Positions 16,877 through 25,958 of a stretch of 64,000 nucleotides of DNA are shown one piece after another; within the stretch, counting starts at the first letter, position 1; every line of letters starts with the position of its first letter. The notes below the pieces were generated by a model, which saw only the letters and a list, made by a program, of their open reading frames with translations, was not told the DNA's origin and did not search any database. Made by a program: the position numbers and the translations under genes. This stretch comes from Paenibacillus sp. P25 (GTDB taxonomy: Bacteria > Bacillota > Bacilli > Paenibacillales > NBRC-103111). The stretch is from the NCBI GenBank assembly GCA_024704175.1, contig CP085629.1, positions 7,004,001-7,068,000 on the forward strand, in the 5' to 3' direction.

Positions 16877-17674
16877 TTAGAAGCCGCCTCTGGAATGAAT
16901 GATTTGCCCGGTAATCCACCTGGAATCGTCGCTTGCCAGGAAAGCGATCAGACGGGCCGCATCGTCGGGAAGTCCGATCCGGCCCATCGGAAATTGCGGC
17001 AAGAGGGCCTTTTTCACCTCATCCGACATCCAACCGGAATCGGTAGGCCCGGGATCGACCGCGTTGACCGTGATGTGAAGCGGAGCCAGCTCAACGGCCA
17101 GTGATTCGGTGAAGACGGAGATGGCGCCTTTGGTCGCGGCATAGGCGAGATTGCCGGGCATGGGGCCCTTACCCTGGCCGGAGGTGAGGTTGATGATTCG
17201 CCCGCCGGGCACAGGATGGGAGGGATGCGCGCTTTGCTCGGCCTCCAGCATGCGGGCAAATTCGGCCGATAACATGAAGGTGCCCCTTATGTTGACGGCG
17301 CAGTGTGCGTCGATGAGCGCCTCATTTAGTTGACGGAAATCGGCGGCGACGCTGTAAGCGGCGTTATTGACGAGGATCGTCGGAAGCCCGACGGATTTCC
17401 GAACTTCCTCCAGCGACCGGGCTGCAGAACCCGGAGCGGCGAGGTCCGCCTTCATATGTGCAGCCTGGATGCCGAATTGACTCAGTTCACCGGCAAAGAG
17501 ATCGGGCCAGCTTTCGCTGGCGTCATCCGGATAATAGGTTTTATCGTAGTCGTACAGATGCGTAAAGAATACGTTGGCGCCTTCACGGGCCAACGCCCGG
17601 CAAATTGCAGCCCCGATTCCGCCCGGACGGCTTGTACCCGTAACGATAGCGGTTTTTCCATGTAATTTGGTCAT
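16877..17674 (-). CDS. SDR family NAD(P)-dependent oxidoreductase
   Basis: A 265-residue classical short-chain dehydrogenase/reductase. The cofactor loop is TGTSRPGGIG near residue 13, followed by NNAAYS, then the catalytic Tyr-Lys in YAATK and the substrate-loop motif NAVDPGPTDSGW. The start is ATG 17674 with AGGAGG upstream; a longer frame to 17719 lacks a ribosome binding site. TGT-RPGGIG is the variant seen in 3-oxoacyl-ACP reductase-like SDRs. The substrate cannot be inferred. It is monocistronic and lies behind a strong leftward terminator at 17747-17776. Confidence 0.85.
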   Translation of the reverse strand: MTKLHGKTAIVTGTSRPGGIGAAICRALAREGANVFFTHLYDYDKTYYPDDASESWPDLFAGELSQFGIQAAHMKADLAAPGSAARSLEEVRKSVGLPTILVNNAAYSVAADFRQLNEALIDAHCAVNIRGTFMLSAEFARMLEAEQSAHPSHPVPGGRIINLTSGQGKGPMPGNLAYAATKGAISVFTESLAVELAPLHITVNAVDPGPTDSGWMSDEVKKALLPQFPMGRIGLPDDAARLIAFLASDDSRWITGQIIHSRGGF

Positions 17675-17746
17675 TGTAGATGCCTCCTGTGATAAGGAGA
17701 CGGGAGAGCCGTTCATCATATGGAGATGAATTTGAGCCCGCCAATA

Positions 17747-17776
17747 AAATAAAAAGCGGATACATCAAGTATCCGC
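17747..17776 (-). terminator. Leftward intrinsic terminator upstream of the SDR gene
   Basis: GCGGATAC-TTGAT-GTATCCGC followed by TTTTTATTTT on the minus strand. No intact leftward gene ends here, so the transcript it stops is unexplained; the IS91 remnant further right is one candidate. Confidence 0.75.
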
Positions 17777-18077
17777 GCGACGGGTTGATCCAACGGTTGC
17801 TCGCGTCCCTTGAATGGTTTAGATCGGTATGACGAACCGGATGCATGGCAAATAACCATAGGCCGGGTCACACGATCGGATCAAGCTTAACCATTACAAG
17901 GAAGTCCACATGGGCTTGCGAGTCCCCTTTCCTTCATCTCCAATATCTAGACTATCAGACGATTCCAACATTTGTCAAACGCACATTGCGGGTTGATAAT
18001 TTGCGCCGCCCGAACGTTGCCCAGTCCGGGTGAACGCTTACTTTTGCGTCATAGGGCCATCCTCTTTTGATAAACTG

Positions 18078-18240
18078 AACGTCCTTTACAACGATACGGC
18101 ACTCACCTCATGTCGTGGTAGCCTTCGCAAACGAGAAGCTTAAAGCCGTTCTTCGGATTGCCGCGTCCGAGAAACTTCTCAACTTCTTTGACTACTCGCT
18201 CTTTTTAAGAAAAACACCTTCGACGTCCGCGGAACCTTGT
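18078..18240 (-). pseudogene. IS91-family transposase remnant (N-terminal zinc-binding domain)
   Basis: On the minus strand, around 18195-18100, the peptide VVKEVEKFLGRGNPKNGF continues as KLLVCEGYHDMR, a stop, then VPYRCKGR. This matches the N-terminal zinc-binding domain of IS91-type transposases (KEVEKF, FVCEGCHD, RVPYRCKGRFC). Here one Cys has become Tyr, one Cys is Arg, stops interrupt it, and the catalytic HUH domain is missing. No terminal ends are recognisable. The rest of the gap 17720-18302 has no other gene that I can support. Confidence 0.6.
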
Positions 18241-18302
18241 AATATCTAAAAAGCATTGAACCCCGACATTATGCGGTAGGGATAACAATAAACGGACTTC
18301 CG

Positions 18303-18848
18303 TCAAAAAGTAGGCGGTGTAGCTACTGCTATTAGCAACGTTTCGCCTTCCCAGACATTCTTGTAACTATGGGGGATCCTGGCATCGTAATAGATGCTAT
18401 CCCCTTCTTCGAGCGTATAACGTTCATTGCCAAGCACAAACTCCAAGCGTCCGGAGTGAATAAATAAAAATTCCTCTCCTTCGCTATGGCCGACGCCGAC
18501 GTCGCCGTAAGCCGCTCCTTCCTCCAACACTCCCCAAATCGGCCCCATTTTGTTGCTGCTTCCTTGGCTGAGCGCGTACCAGGTAATGCGGGAACCCTCG
18601 GAATGCACCAAGGGTTTGCGTTCGTTTTTTCTAACGACAATGCTACGCTTCTCCTCGCCGAACAAATCCGTAAAATTCACGTTTAATGCGTTCGCTATGC
18701 GCCTCAGAACGCTAATGGACGGATTCGCCTTGTCGCGTTCAATCTCACTGAGGAAAGACAAGGATATAGAGGCCGCTTGGGCTACTTCCTTGAGCGATAA
18801 TTTCTGTTTTTTTCTCGTGCTTCGAATGACTTCACCGATCGAATTCAT
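18303..18848 (-). CDS. XRE family regulator with C-terminal cupin domain
   Basis: A 181-residue protein. Residues 1-60 form a lambda-repressor-like helix-turn-helix (LSLKEVAQAASISLSFLSEI). Residues 105-180 form a cupin_2 barrel with GHSEGEEFLFIHSGRLEF and IPHSYKN. This is the PuuR/SutR-like architecture in which the cupin senses a small metabolite. It is divergent from the lactonase-like operon starting at 19103. A dyad near its own start (ATTTCGC-N5-GCGAAAT) has a degenerate copy near the operon start. It is therefore the likely local regulator of that operon. Confidence 0.85.
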   Translation of the reverse strand: MNSIGEVIRSTRKKQKLSLKEVAQAASISLSFLSEIERDKANPSISVLRRIANALNVNFTDLFGEEKRSIVVRKNERKPLVHSEGSRITWYALSQGSSNKMGPIWGVLEEGAAYGDVGVGHSEGEEFLFIHSGRLEFVLGNERYTLEEGDSIYYDARIPHSYKNVWEGETLLIAVATPPTF

Positions 18849-18874
18849 ATGCCAGTCTCCTAAACTTCAGGATT

Positions 18875-18893
18875 ATTTCGCCCATAGCGAAAT
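18875..18893. promoter_or_regulatory. Candidate XRE operator
   Basis: ATTTCGC-CCATA-GCGAAAT is a perfect 7-bp inverted repeat just upstream of the XRE gene. A second site at 19060-19078 keeps the right half GCGAAAT and the 5-base spacer but has a degenerate left half. Confidence 0.4.
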
Positions 18894-19102
18894 TTATAAT
18901 CCTATAATAGGTGTAAAGATGAGCAATATCAAGCCCATTTACTAAGAGGGAATTACGGTGTAAAAACGTTGATTTATCTGTATTATTGGCTTACCATTTT
19001 ATCAAGGTTGACGAACGAGTTTTTACCCGGGTATCTACACATCGTTCATCTTAATAAAATTTTCAGTTACAGCGAAATTCTTGAAGCAAAGGGGTGTAAA
19101 GA

Positions 19103-19999
19103 ATGACTGCCGAAATTCCCAAAGTCTATCAAATAGGCGATGTTACCGTTACGCGTGTCACGGAGATGATGCTTGGCGGCATTCCGCCGGAAGTGTATTT
19201 TCCGGGATTGTGGGAACCGACGTTCCTGGAGAAGAATCGGGACTCTCTTCCGGCCGGCCTGGTCGATGGCAATTCTCAGCTTATCGTTAGCATTGGAACA
19301 TGGGTTGTGAAAACCTCGAACCATACGATCCTTATCGATACAGCTACGGGGAACGATAAAAATTTGCCCCTAAATCCGGACCTCTCAGGTCTCCAGCTCC
19401 CTTATCTCGAGAGGCTGAGGGAGGCAGGAGTTACGCCGGAGGAAGTGGACTACGTTCTGCTGACTCATCTGCACGTGGACCATGTCGGTTGGAATACGAA
19501 GCTTGTTGACGGCAAATGGGTACCGACTTTCCCGAATGCCAAATACGTATTTCCCCTCGCGGAGCAAGAATATTACTCCAGCGAGGCCAGCCACAACAAA
19601 GCAAACGAGGCCAACTTTAACGTTTACGAAGAAAGCGTTTTGCCTGTTGTCGAAGCTGGTTTGACGCAAACCATCGGCCCTGAAGGCGGGGAATTTCTTG
19701 ATATTTTCAAATTCATTCCGACACCCGGCCACAGCGTCGGCCAAATGTCCATCCGTCTTCTATCCGGCGGAGAAGAAGCTTTATTTGGCGCCGATGTGAT
19801 GCACCATCCGTTCCAGGTTTTTAATCCGGAATGGAATTCAATGTACTGCGAATTTTCTGATCAAGCCCGTATCTCACGGCGCCGCGTATTGGAATATTTA
19901 GCGGATCGCCCGGTCATTTATTTCAGCACGCATTTTCCGGAGAGCGCGGCGGGGTACGTGACTCGCAGCGGCGACGGCTACAAGTGGGAGTTTATTTAA
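19103..19999 (+). CDS. MBL-fold metallo-hydrolase (AHL-lactonase-like)
   Basis: A 298-residue cytosolic metallo-beta-lactamase-fold enzyme. The dizinc site motifs are HLHVDH (about residues 121-126), then GHSVGQM, an Asp in GADVMHH, and a final His in THFPES. The N-terminus carrying the beta strands IGDVTVTRV is typical of the lactonase/quorum-quenching and related hydrolase group. It heads an operon with an alpha/beta hydrolase, RidA and an EamA exporter. The set looks like turnover of one small ester or lactone, possibly a nitrogenous one given RidA. The substrate is unknown. Confidence 0.85.
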   Translation: MTAEIPKVYQIGDVTVTRVTEMMLGGIPPEVYFPGLWEPTFLEKNRDSLPAGLVDGNSQLIVSIGTWVVKTSNHTILIDTATGNDKNLPLNPDLSGLQLPYLERLREAGVTPEEVDYVLLTHLHVDHVGWNTKLVDGKWVPTFPNAKYVFPLAEQEYYSSEASHNKANEANFNVYEESVLPVVEAGLTQTIGPEGGEFLDIFKFIPTPGHSVGQMSIRLLSGGEEALFGADVMHHPFQVFNPEWNSMYCEFSDQARISRRRVLEYLADRPVIYFSTHFPESAAGYVTRSGDGYKWEFI

Positions 20000-20084
20000 T
20001 CTCTAAGGGTCTAATTACCCGCAGTTTGCTGTGGGGAAGTTTATTACGACCTAATACCAAAACGACCCGAAAGGCGCTGAACTT

Positions 20085-21083
20085 ATGACAAACCATGATT
20101 TTCATAAGGATGTAACCATCTTGACCGAAGACATTCGGATCGCGAGCGATACGCCCGGAATCGAGCTTTGTGTACGAAATAAACGGCCGGCTTCCATGAA
20201 CACCTTCTCTAACGAGAAAACAATCGTGATGGTTCATGGCGCCACCTATCCAATCGGCAGTCTGTATGACGTAGAGCTGGACGGCTTCACTTTCCTGGAC
20301 TACCTTGCCAGCCATGGCTATGATGTGTACGCCGTGGACGTTCGCGGCTACGGCGGCTCGACAAGGCCGCCTGAGATGGAGCGACCTGCCGACCTTAATC
20401 CGCCGCTTGTCCGCACGGAGACAGGGGTCCGAGATTTTGGAGCTGCGGTGGACTTCGTTCTGAAGCACCGAAATCTAACGAAAGTCAACGTTCTGGGAAT
20501 GTCTTGGGGAGGAACGGTCGCGGGTTCGTATACCAGTCGAAACAATGATAAGGTAAACAAGCTTGCGCTTATTGCGCCGCAATGGCTGAGCTCCAAACCG
20601 GTTCCTATCGATACCGGCGGTCCGCTGGGTTCGTATCGCCTTGTCGCTGTCGGCAGTACGAAGGAACGCTGGCTAAACGCTGCGCCGGAACATAAACGCG
20701 GCGACTTGATTCCGGAAGGCTGGTATGAACAGTGGGTCCAAGCAACTCTGGCTTCCGACCCAAGAAGTCTGACCGACCATCCTGAGCATATTAGGGCGAC
20801 CAATGGCCCTATCCTGGATATCCGCGAATACTGGACGGCTGGCAAAGCTTTCTATGACCCTAAGGAGATCACCGTTCCCGTCCTTCTTGTCCATGCGGAG
20901 TGGGATATCGATGTACCTCTTGAATTGGCCCAGAACTTCTTCACTTCCCTGACAGGTGCTGCTTATCGCCGCTGGGTCGAGATAGGAGAAGGAACTCACA
21001 TGGTTCTACTAGAGAAAAACAGGCTTCAGGCTTTCCAAGCCATCCGCGGTTTCTTGGATGAAGCGTACGCGCCGGCGAAATAA
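20085..21083 (+). CDS. Alpha/beta hydrolase
   Basis: A 332-residue alpha/beta-hydrolase. The oxyanion segment is VMVHGATYP (about residue 47), the nucleophile elbow is GMSWGG (Ser about 139), the acid lies in HAEWDIDVP and the catalytic His in GEGTHMVLLE. There is no signal peptide. It lies 85 bases after the MBL gene and probably acts with it on the same class of ester or lactone. A terminator follows at 21131. Confidence 0.85.
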   Translation: MTNHDFHKDVTILTEDIRIASDTPGIELCVRNKRPASMNTFSNEKTIVMVHGATYPIGSLYDVELDGFTFLDYLASHGYDVYAVDVRGYGGSTRPPEMERPADLNPPLVRTETGVRDFGAAVDFVLKHRNLTKVNVLGMSWGGTVAGSYTSRNNDKVNKLALIAPQWLSSKPVPIDTGGPLGSYRLVAVGSTKERWLNAAPEHKRGDLIPEGWYEQWVQATLASDPRSLTDHPEHIRATNGPILDIREYWTAGKAFYDPKEITVPVLLVHAEWDIDVPLELAQNFFTSLTGAAYRRWVEIGEGTHMVLLEKNRLQAFQAIRGFLDEAYAPAK

Positions 21084-21130
21084 GGATGTCGGTACAAGAG
21101 CGGATTTTCGTTATACCGTTTGCTTAAGTT

Positions 21131-21166
21131 AGAGGCCCGCGGCTTTGTCGCCTCGGGCTCTTTTTT
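21131..21166 (+). terminator. Terminator after alpha/beta hydrolase
   Basis: AGAGGCCCGCGGC pairs with GCCTCGGGCTC (one bulge), followed by TTTTTT. It may separate the hydrolase genes from RidA/EamA or act partially. Confidence 0.6.
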
Positions 21167-21202
21167 CACCCCATTTTATACAAACATGGAGGATGTGATT
21201 CA

Positions 21203-21577
21203 ATGAGCCATACCGCTATAACAACAACGAAGGCCCCCGCGACTATCGGACCTTATTCGCAAGCCATCGCATTCGGGGATACCGTCTATTCGTCGGGCAT
21301 GCTTCCGATCGATTCCGAAGGACATTTGGCAGAAGGCATCGTGGACCAAACCCATCAAATATTGACGAACCTGCAGGCTGTCTTGGCTGAAGCTGGATTT
21401 ACCTTTAAAGATGTTGTGAAAGCTTCTGTCTTCATGACGGACTTAGCGCAATTTCAACAAATGAATGAAGTGTACGGTCAATATTTCAGCGATCATCACC
21501 CTGCCAGGACAACCGTAGAAGTGTCCAAACTGCCGAGAGACGCCGGGATTGAAATCGAGCTTATCGCTGTCAAATGA
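21203..21577 (+). CDS. RidA family protein (enamine/imine deaminase)
   Basis: A 124-residue trimeric YjgF/YER057c/UK114-fold protein. It shows the family start APATIGPYSQAIAFGDTVY, the central SGMLPIDSEG, and the C-terminal Arg in HHPARTTVEV that binds the substrate carboxylate in RidA. RidA releases ammonia from reactive enamines/imines made by PLP enzymes. Here it sits within a hydrolase/exporter cluster, so it may instead serve that local pathway. ATG 21203 follows GGAGGATG. Confidence 0.9.
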   Translation: MSHTAITTTKAPATIGPYSQAIAFGDTVYSSGMLPIDSEGHLAEGIVDQTHQILTNLQAVLAEAGFTFKDVVKASVFMTDLAQFQQMNEVYGQYFSDHHPARTTVEVSKLPRDAGIEIELIAVK

Positions 21578-21628
21578 ATTTAAACCTGCTCCGTTATTCG
21601 TATTTTCTATGAAAGAAGGCGCATTTGC

Positions 21629-22540
21629 GTGCGATCTTATTTGCTTCTCTTGTTCTGCGCAACGCTTTACGGGAGCAACTTCGTATTAGGCTCTCTGCTG
21701 CTGCAAGCCTTTCCCGCCTTGCATCTGTCGGCATACCGGCTGATGGTTTCATCGGTGTTCCTGCTTATTTATTTGGTTGCAACCCGTCGCATGACGAAGA
21801 TTACGTTCCGCGACTCCGTTTATTTGGTTCCATTCGTTCTGATCGGGATGCTGCTGCACCAAGTTTCTTTCTTTACGGGACTTCGGACAACGGACGCAAC
21901 GACGGCTTCGCTCATCTTGTCGTTGGCTCCAATTTTTACGGCGCTGTTTGCCCGCTTGTTTTTGAGAGAACCGTTTACGATGCGCATGGCCGCAGGCTCG
22001 ATCGTCGCTCTCGCCGGCGTCTTCTTCGTTGTCGGACATGGCGGAACTTTAAGCATTGCCATCACCGAAGGCATCTGGATCATGTTTGTCTGTATGCTGG
22101 CATTATCAGGATCTATTATCCTAATGAAAAAGCTGATGGAACACATGGATGCATTGGTCGTAACCGCGTACACAACGGTGCTGGGCTGCATTTCAGTATA
22201 CCCGGTAGCGGTCTGGAGCGAGCCTCACGTACAGGTTCAACCTCGCTTCTGGTGGTGGGTTCTCTTGATCGGATCAGCGCCGCTTATTCAAGGCTTATGC
22301 GCGATCATCTGGAACGCACAAATTTCCAAAGTAGGGGCGTCCAAAGCCTCCCTGTTTCTGAATTTACAACCGTTTGTTGCCATGGTTTTAGGTTATATCA
22401 CGCTTGGTACTCTGATTTCCTTAACGCAAGCAGCAGGATCTGTTCTAATTATTTGCGGCGTAGTTCTGGCCACCTTGCAGGGGTACAGAACAAGGAAAAC
22501 GCATGACGATAAACTAGAATTAACCCACGCGGAGAGGTAA
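21629..22540 (+). CDS. EamA/DMT family transporter
   Basis: A 303-residue protein with ten predicted transmembrane segments in two EamA repeats. The first repeat begins LLFCATLYGSNFVLG; the second contains VTAYTTVLGCISVYPVAVW. Translation probably starts at GTG 21629 after GAAAGAAGG. DMT transporters export or import metabolites such as amino acids. As the last gene of the lactonase/hydrolase/RidA set, it may export a product or substrate of the pathway. A chimeric remnant follows 6 bases later. Confidence 0.85.
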   Translation: MRSYLLLLFCATLYGSNFVLGSLLLQAFPALHLSAYRLMVSSVFLLIYLVATRRMTKITFRDSVYLVPFVLIGMLLHQVSFFTGLRTTDATTASLILSLAPIFTALFARLFLREPFTMRMAAGSIVALAGVFFVVGHGGTLSIAITEGIWIMFVCMLALSGSIILMKKLMEHMDALVVTAYTTVLGCISVYPVAVWSEPHVQVQPRFWWWVLLIGSAPLIQGLCAIIWNAQISKVGASKASLFLNLQPFVAMVLGYITLGTLISLTQAAGSVLIICGVVLATLQGYRTRKTHDDKLELTHAER

Positions 22541-22546
22541 TGGCCT

Positions 22547-22788
22547 ATGGGGCTTCGTATTATCAAATCAGCGCTCGCCGCAATCATTGCCATGTATCTC
22601 GCTCAAGCCGTGCCCAGGGAGCGCGGCCGGTGCTCGTGAACGGATCGGTGGGCGTCATTGTGGCACCTTTGGGTCAACCGCTCTTTGTACTCGAACTCAA
22701 GGCCAAGGATGGCAGGATCACCGAGATCGAAATGATTGCCGATCAGGCACGCCTTCGCGAGCTCGATCTTGCCGTTTTTAAAGATTGA
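22547..22788 (+). pseudogene. Chimeric remnant: FUSC/ArAE N-terminus joined to ECF sigma C-terminus
   Basis: From ATG 22547, behind GGAGAGG, the peptide MGLRIIKSALAAIIAMYLAQ matches the first helix of FUSC/aromatic-acid-exporter (DUF939) proteins. It ends after about 26 residues. From about 22613, in another frame, QGARPVLVNGSVGVIVAP and RLRELDLAVF match the very C-terminus of SigJ/ECF41-type sigma factors. Neither gene is complete. The junction within 22605-22620 looks like a deletion or recombination scar. An intact ECF41 gene lies just downstream on the other strand. Confidence 0.55.
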
Positions 22789-22816
22789 TGGACTGATAAG
22801 CCAAGAAACAAATTAG

Positions 22817-22856
22817 AAAAAAACGCATTGTCGCAGTCGCAGACAATGCGTTTTTT
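22817..22856. terminator. Bidirectional terminator
   Basis: CGCATTGTC / GACAATGCG with a 9-base loop, flanked by seven A on the left and six T on the right. It serves the rightward remnant and the leftward sigma gene. Confidence 0.85.
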
Positions 22857-22914
22857 GTAGCTTTGCCGTATCATTTCCCGGTTCCTTAACAGGATGAGAA
22901 ACTGCTGTCGGCGC

Positions 22915-23790
22915 CTAAATACGGACAAGCTTATCCGGGTTGCGTACGGCATACATACTGGCAATCTTTCCAGTCCGGAGTTGCATGAATAAAGCGGCCA
23001 CGATTTCGTCCCCGTTGCGGATTACGATACCGGTCTCGCCGTTCAGAGGGGCAATCTCGAAGCGGAAATTTCCCTGAAAATAGGACCTTAAGCTCTGTAT
23101 CCCGTCGAACAGGACTTGGGCCACGTGCTCGCGTGTTTGCACCGGATGCCTGAACGCTTTGGCCTTCCCGCCTCCGTCGGCGATGAACATGACGTCTTCG
23201 GTCAACAGTGACACCACAAGATCGACATTCCCTTGCTCGAGTGAGGTGAGGAACCGGCTCACCCATTCCAATTCGACCGCTTCGGCCGCAATCGGCTCAT
23301 CCTCGGATATGCCCATTTTGTTTCTTGCCCGGCTTAACAGCTTGCGGCAGTTTGCCTCTTGCTTGCCGAGCAGCTCCGCGATTTCGGGGTAATCGAAGCC
23401 CAGCGCCTCACGCAGGACGAAAACCGTCCGCTCTGCCCACGTCAGCCGCTCGAGCAGCACGAGCATGGCGTAGGACAGCAGATCGCGGCGGACGACCGTC
23501 GTCTCGAGCGGATCCGTCTCCGGCGTCCGAACCGGTTCGGGGAGCCACGAACCGACGTACATTTCCCTCTTCTTCCGCGCCGACTTCTGCAGATTGAGGC
23601 AGTGGTTGGTTACCATTTTGCACAAATACGCCTTCGGCTCCTCCAGATGCTCGGGAAGTACGCGGCACGCCTTAACAAATACGTCCTGCACCGCATCTTC
23701 CGCGTCTGCAGCGGAGCCAGTCAACTGATATGCCAGAGTGAACAGCGGCGCTCTATATTGACCGTACAGTTTCTCCATTCGCCGTCTCAC
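22915..23790 (-). CDS. RNA polymerase sigma factor, ECF41 (SigJ) type
   Basis: A 291-residue sigma factor. Region 2 (YQLTGSAADAEDAVQDVFVK) and region 4 (LTWAERTVFVLREALGFDYP) are followed by a SnoaL-like C-terminal domain of about 120 residues ending in the signature NPDKL. ECF41 sigma factors have no separate anti-sigma; the fused domain controls their activity. They usually sit beside a carboxymuconolactone decarboxylase, oxidoreductase or epimerase gene that they transcribe. Here an oxidoreductase precedes it by 32 bases on the same strand, which matches that pattern. Confidence 0.88.
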   Translation of the reverse strand: MRRRMEKLYGQYRAPLFTLAYQLTGSAADAEDAVQDVFVKACRVLPEHLEEPKAYLCKMVTNHCLNLQKSARKKREMYVGSWLPEPVRTPETDPLETTVVRRDLLSYAMLVLLERLTWAERTVFVLREALGFDYPEIAELLGKQEANCRKLLSRARNKMGISEDEPIAAEAVELEWVSRFLTSLEQGNVDLVVSLLTEDVMFIADGGGKAKAFRHPVQTREHVAQVLFDGIQSLRSYFQGNFRFEIAPLNGETGIVIRNGDEIVAALFMQLRTGKIASMYAVRNPDKLVRI

Positions 23791-23822
23791 CTTTTCGGGC
23801 TTTTGGTATTGGTACCAAGTTG

Positions 23823-25018
23823 CTATCGCAGCATACTGCCTTTATCCCATGCCAGTTTCCTGATTTTCCATCCCAGCTTTCCCGTTATGATCATATGAAG
23901 TCCCCATTTGCGTCCCCATACAAATCCGCGATTCTCTCCCAAGCCGATACAGAAGAAATCCATAATCGAGCTGGCGGATTTGTGAACCGGCGCGGGGCGG
24001 CCTTCCAGATCGGCCATCACGATTTTCCCCAGTCTATCTGCCTGCAGCGCACCTTCTCCCGCTCTCATCAAATCCGCCTTGCCGGTTTCCGGATCGACGA
24101 TTCTCGCACAGTCGCCGATGCTGTAAACGCCCGGCGCCCCTTTGACGCGGTAACATTCATCCACCAGCACTTGACCATCCGGAGTAAGCGGCAAACCCAT
24201 GCTTCGAAGGGCCGGATTCGGGATCAGACCAATGGTCCAGATACATTGGCCAACCGGAAGAAGATCGCCATTGCTGAGCTTCACCGCTCCTGCTTCCGCC
24301 TGTATGACCTTCATGTTGTAAAGCACTTTTACGCCATATTCGCGGAGAACCTGATCCAATTTTTTTCCGACTTTATCGGGCCCTTCCAGGAACAATCGCT
24401 TCTGCCCGCTCAGCAAATAGACAGAAATGTCGGACGGGTTCAGTCCTAATGACGATGCTTCCTTCCGCATCTCAAGCGCCAGCTCGGCGGATGTCTCAAC
24501 GCCGCTGATGCCCGCTCCCGCAACCGCTATCGACATCAGTCGCTTTCGTTCCTCAGGGTTCGTCTCTCCGGCAGCTTTCCGCAGGTTGGCGCGCCAGCGC
24601 TCGCGGATCTCCGCCGCGGCTTGCGGATCAGTCAAGGCGATGCCGCCCCGGCCGGGTTCCGGTTGCCGAACGATGTCGCCGACCGCCACGACCAGAAGGT
24701 CATACTGCATGCGGGCATGATTACCTTGCGTATCCTCATATTGAATCTGTTTTCCCCGCTATCCACGGACGTAACCTTACCTTGCACGAATTCGACACCC
24801 TCTGAGAACGAATAATGCGTCCAGGGAATCATAATCTCTTCCTGGCCCACGGCCGGCCGGAACAACAGCATTTTGCGCATATGACCGGGTCGCTTGTCGA
24901 TCAGAACAAACCGAATCCGCCGCCCGTTCGCCTTGCCTTGGGTCTGTTCCTTTATTGCTTTGAGGGAATGAAGCCCTACATGGCCGCCTCCGATGATGAC
25001 ACATGTCATGTCGTTCAT
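23823..25018 (-). CDS. NDH-2-like FAD/NAD(P) pyridine nucleotide-disulfide oxidoreductase, frameshifted
   Basis: Starts at ATG 25018 or 25009 (MTCVIIGGGHVGLHSLKAI) with an FAD-binding Rossmann motif GGGHVG. A second nucleotide-binding motif lies in VAGAGISGVETSAELA, and a final FAD segment in GVYSIGDCARI. The frame breaks at a G-run (24754-24757); the protein continues as KQIQYEDTQGNHARMQYDLL. The rebuilt length of about 398 residues fits type II NADH dehydrogenases. It lies upstream of the ECF41 sigma gene in one leftward operon and is the probable target of that sigma factor. Confidence 0.8.
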
Positions 25019-25097
25019 CTTTCCTCAGCTCCTTTTGCGTTTTGCACATATAACAGCGTAAGGCGCTGATTTGTGACATCGGAAACGAACGAAAAAA

Positions 25098-25775
25098 TTA
25101 TCCCCTATAGAGGTTTTTGGCAATTTTTTGAGCGATGTACTCCATTTCAGACATCATCTTTGTATCGTCGACGGCTTGAAGTTTTTCGGGCTTGAACAAT
25201 TGAATTTTTTTCAGCTTGTAAAAATCGTAGAGGACTTGCTGGATAGTCAAGTTATTTACCATTAAATATTTGACATCAAATATCTTTCGCAATAATTCAT
25301 CCTGCATGATGAACAGCTTGCCGTTGATCTCATTAAATATGCCTTCCCGTATTCCTTCATTGATAAAAGCCAATAATTGTTGTTCCCGCAGATTCAAGGC
25401 TTCCCTTAACCGATCATAACTCTCTGGATAATTGCTTTCGAGTTCCTCTAAAAAAATATCCGTAATGTATTCTGCCACTAAAACGGATTGTTCGAATATT
25501 TTCTGGAATCGAATACCGAACCGTTGATCGGTATCCAGTGAATCCACCATAAGTTCCTTAATATAATCCACGTAAAAGTTCACAATACCCCTAATACACT
25601 CTTCTTTCGAAGGAAAATATTTATATAAAGTGGCTCGGCTTACATCCATAATTTTCGCAATCTCTTCCATGCGTAAGGATTGGAATCCGCTTTTTCTTAC
25701 ATAAGGGATTAACCTTTTAGTGAGCCTGTCTTTTGTCTCGTTTTGTTTGTCTGTTGCATGGTTTTCTTCGCTCAA
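25098..25775 (-). CDS. TetR/AcrR family regulator
   Basis: A 225-residue protein. The N-terminal helix-turn-helix is [20 protein letters not shown]; the rest is a helical ligand domain ending KIAKNLYRG. It is clearly more AT-rich and Lys/Ile-rich than its neighbours, which suggests transfer from a lower-GC Bacillus-like donor together with the next gene. It is divergent from the aldo/keto reductase gene across about 180 bases and probably controls it. Confidence 0.85.
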   Translation of the reverse strand: MSEENHATDKQNETKDRLTKRLIPYVRKSGFQSLRMEEIAKIMDVSRATLYKYFPSKEECIRGIVNFYVDYIKELMVDSLDTDQRFGIRFQKIFEQSVLVAEYITDIFLEELESNYPESYDRLREALNLREQQLLAFINEGIREGIFNEINGKLFIMQDELLRKIFDVKYLMVNNLTIQQVLYDFYKLKKIQLFKPEKLQAVDDTKMMSEMEYIAQKIAKNLYRG

Positions 25776-25958
25776 TGGATATGCCTCCTTATTGCTTTGA
25801 AGGACTCCGATAAGGAGTTTTTCTTATTTTACCATAGTCTAATCTATATTCCCATACAAAAACAACAGAATAGACAAAATCATCATTTATTGTTTACATT
25901 GTATGCGTTCCGTGTTACCATGAATCTGAATTTAGGAAAAGAAAGGAAGGTTCACATC

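Noticed and set aside
17780-18000. Riboswitch or T-box before the SDR gene
   Set aside because: The region has GGGACGCGAGC and several short hairpins, but no T-box core (AGGGTGG.ACCGCG) and no SAM, TPP or cobalamin consensus.
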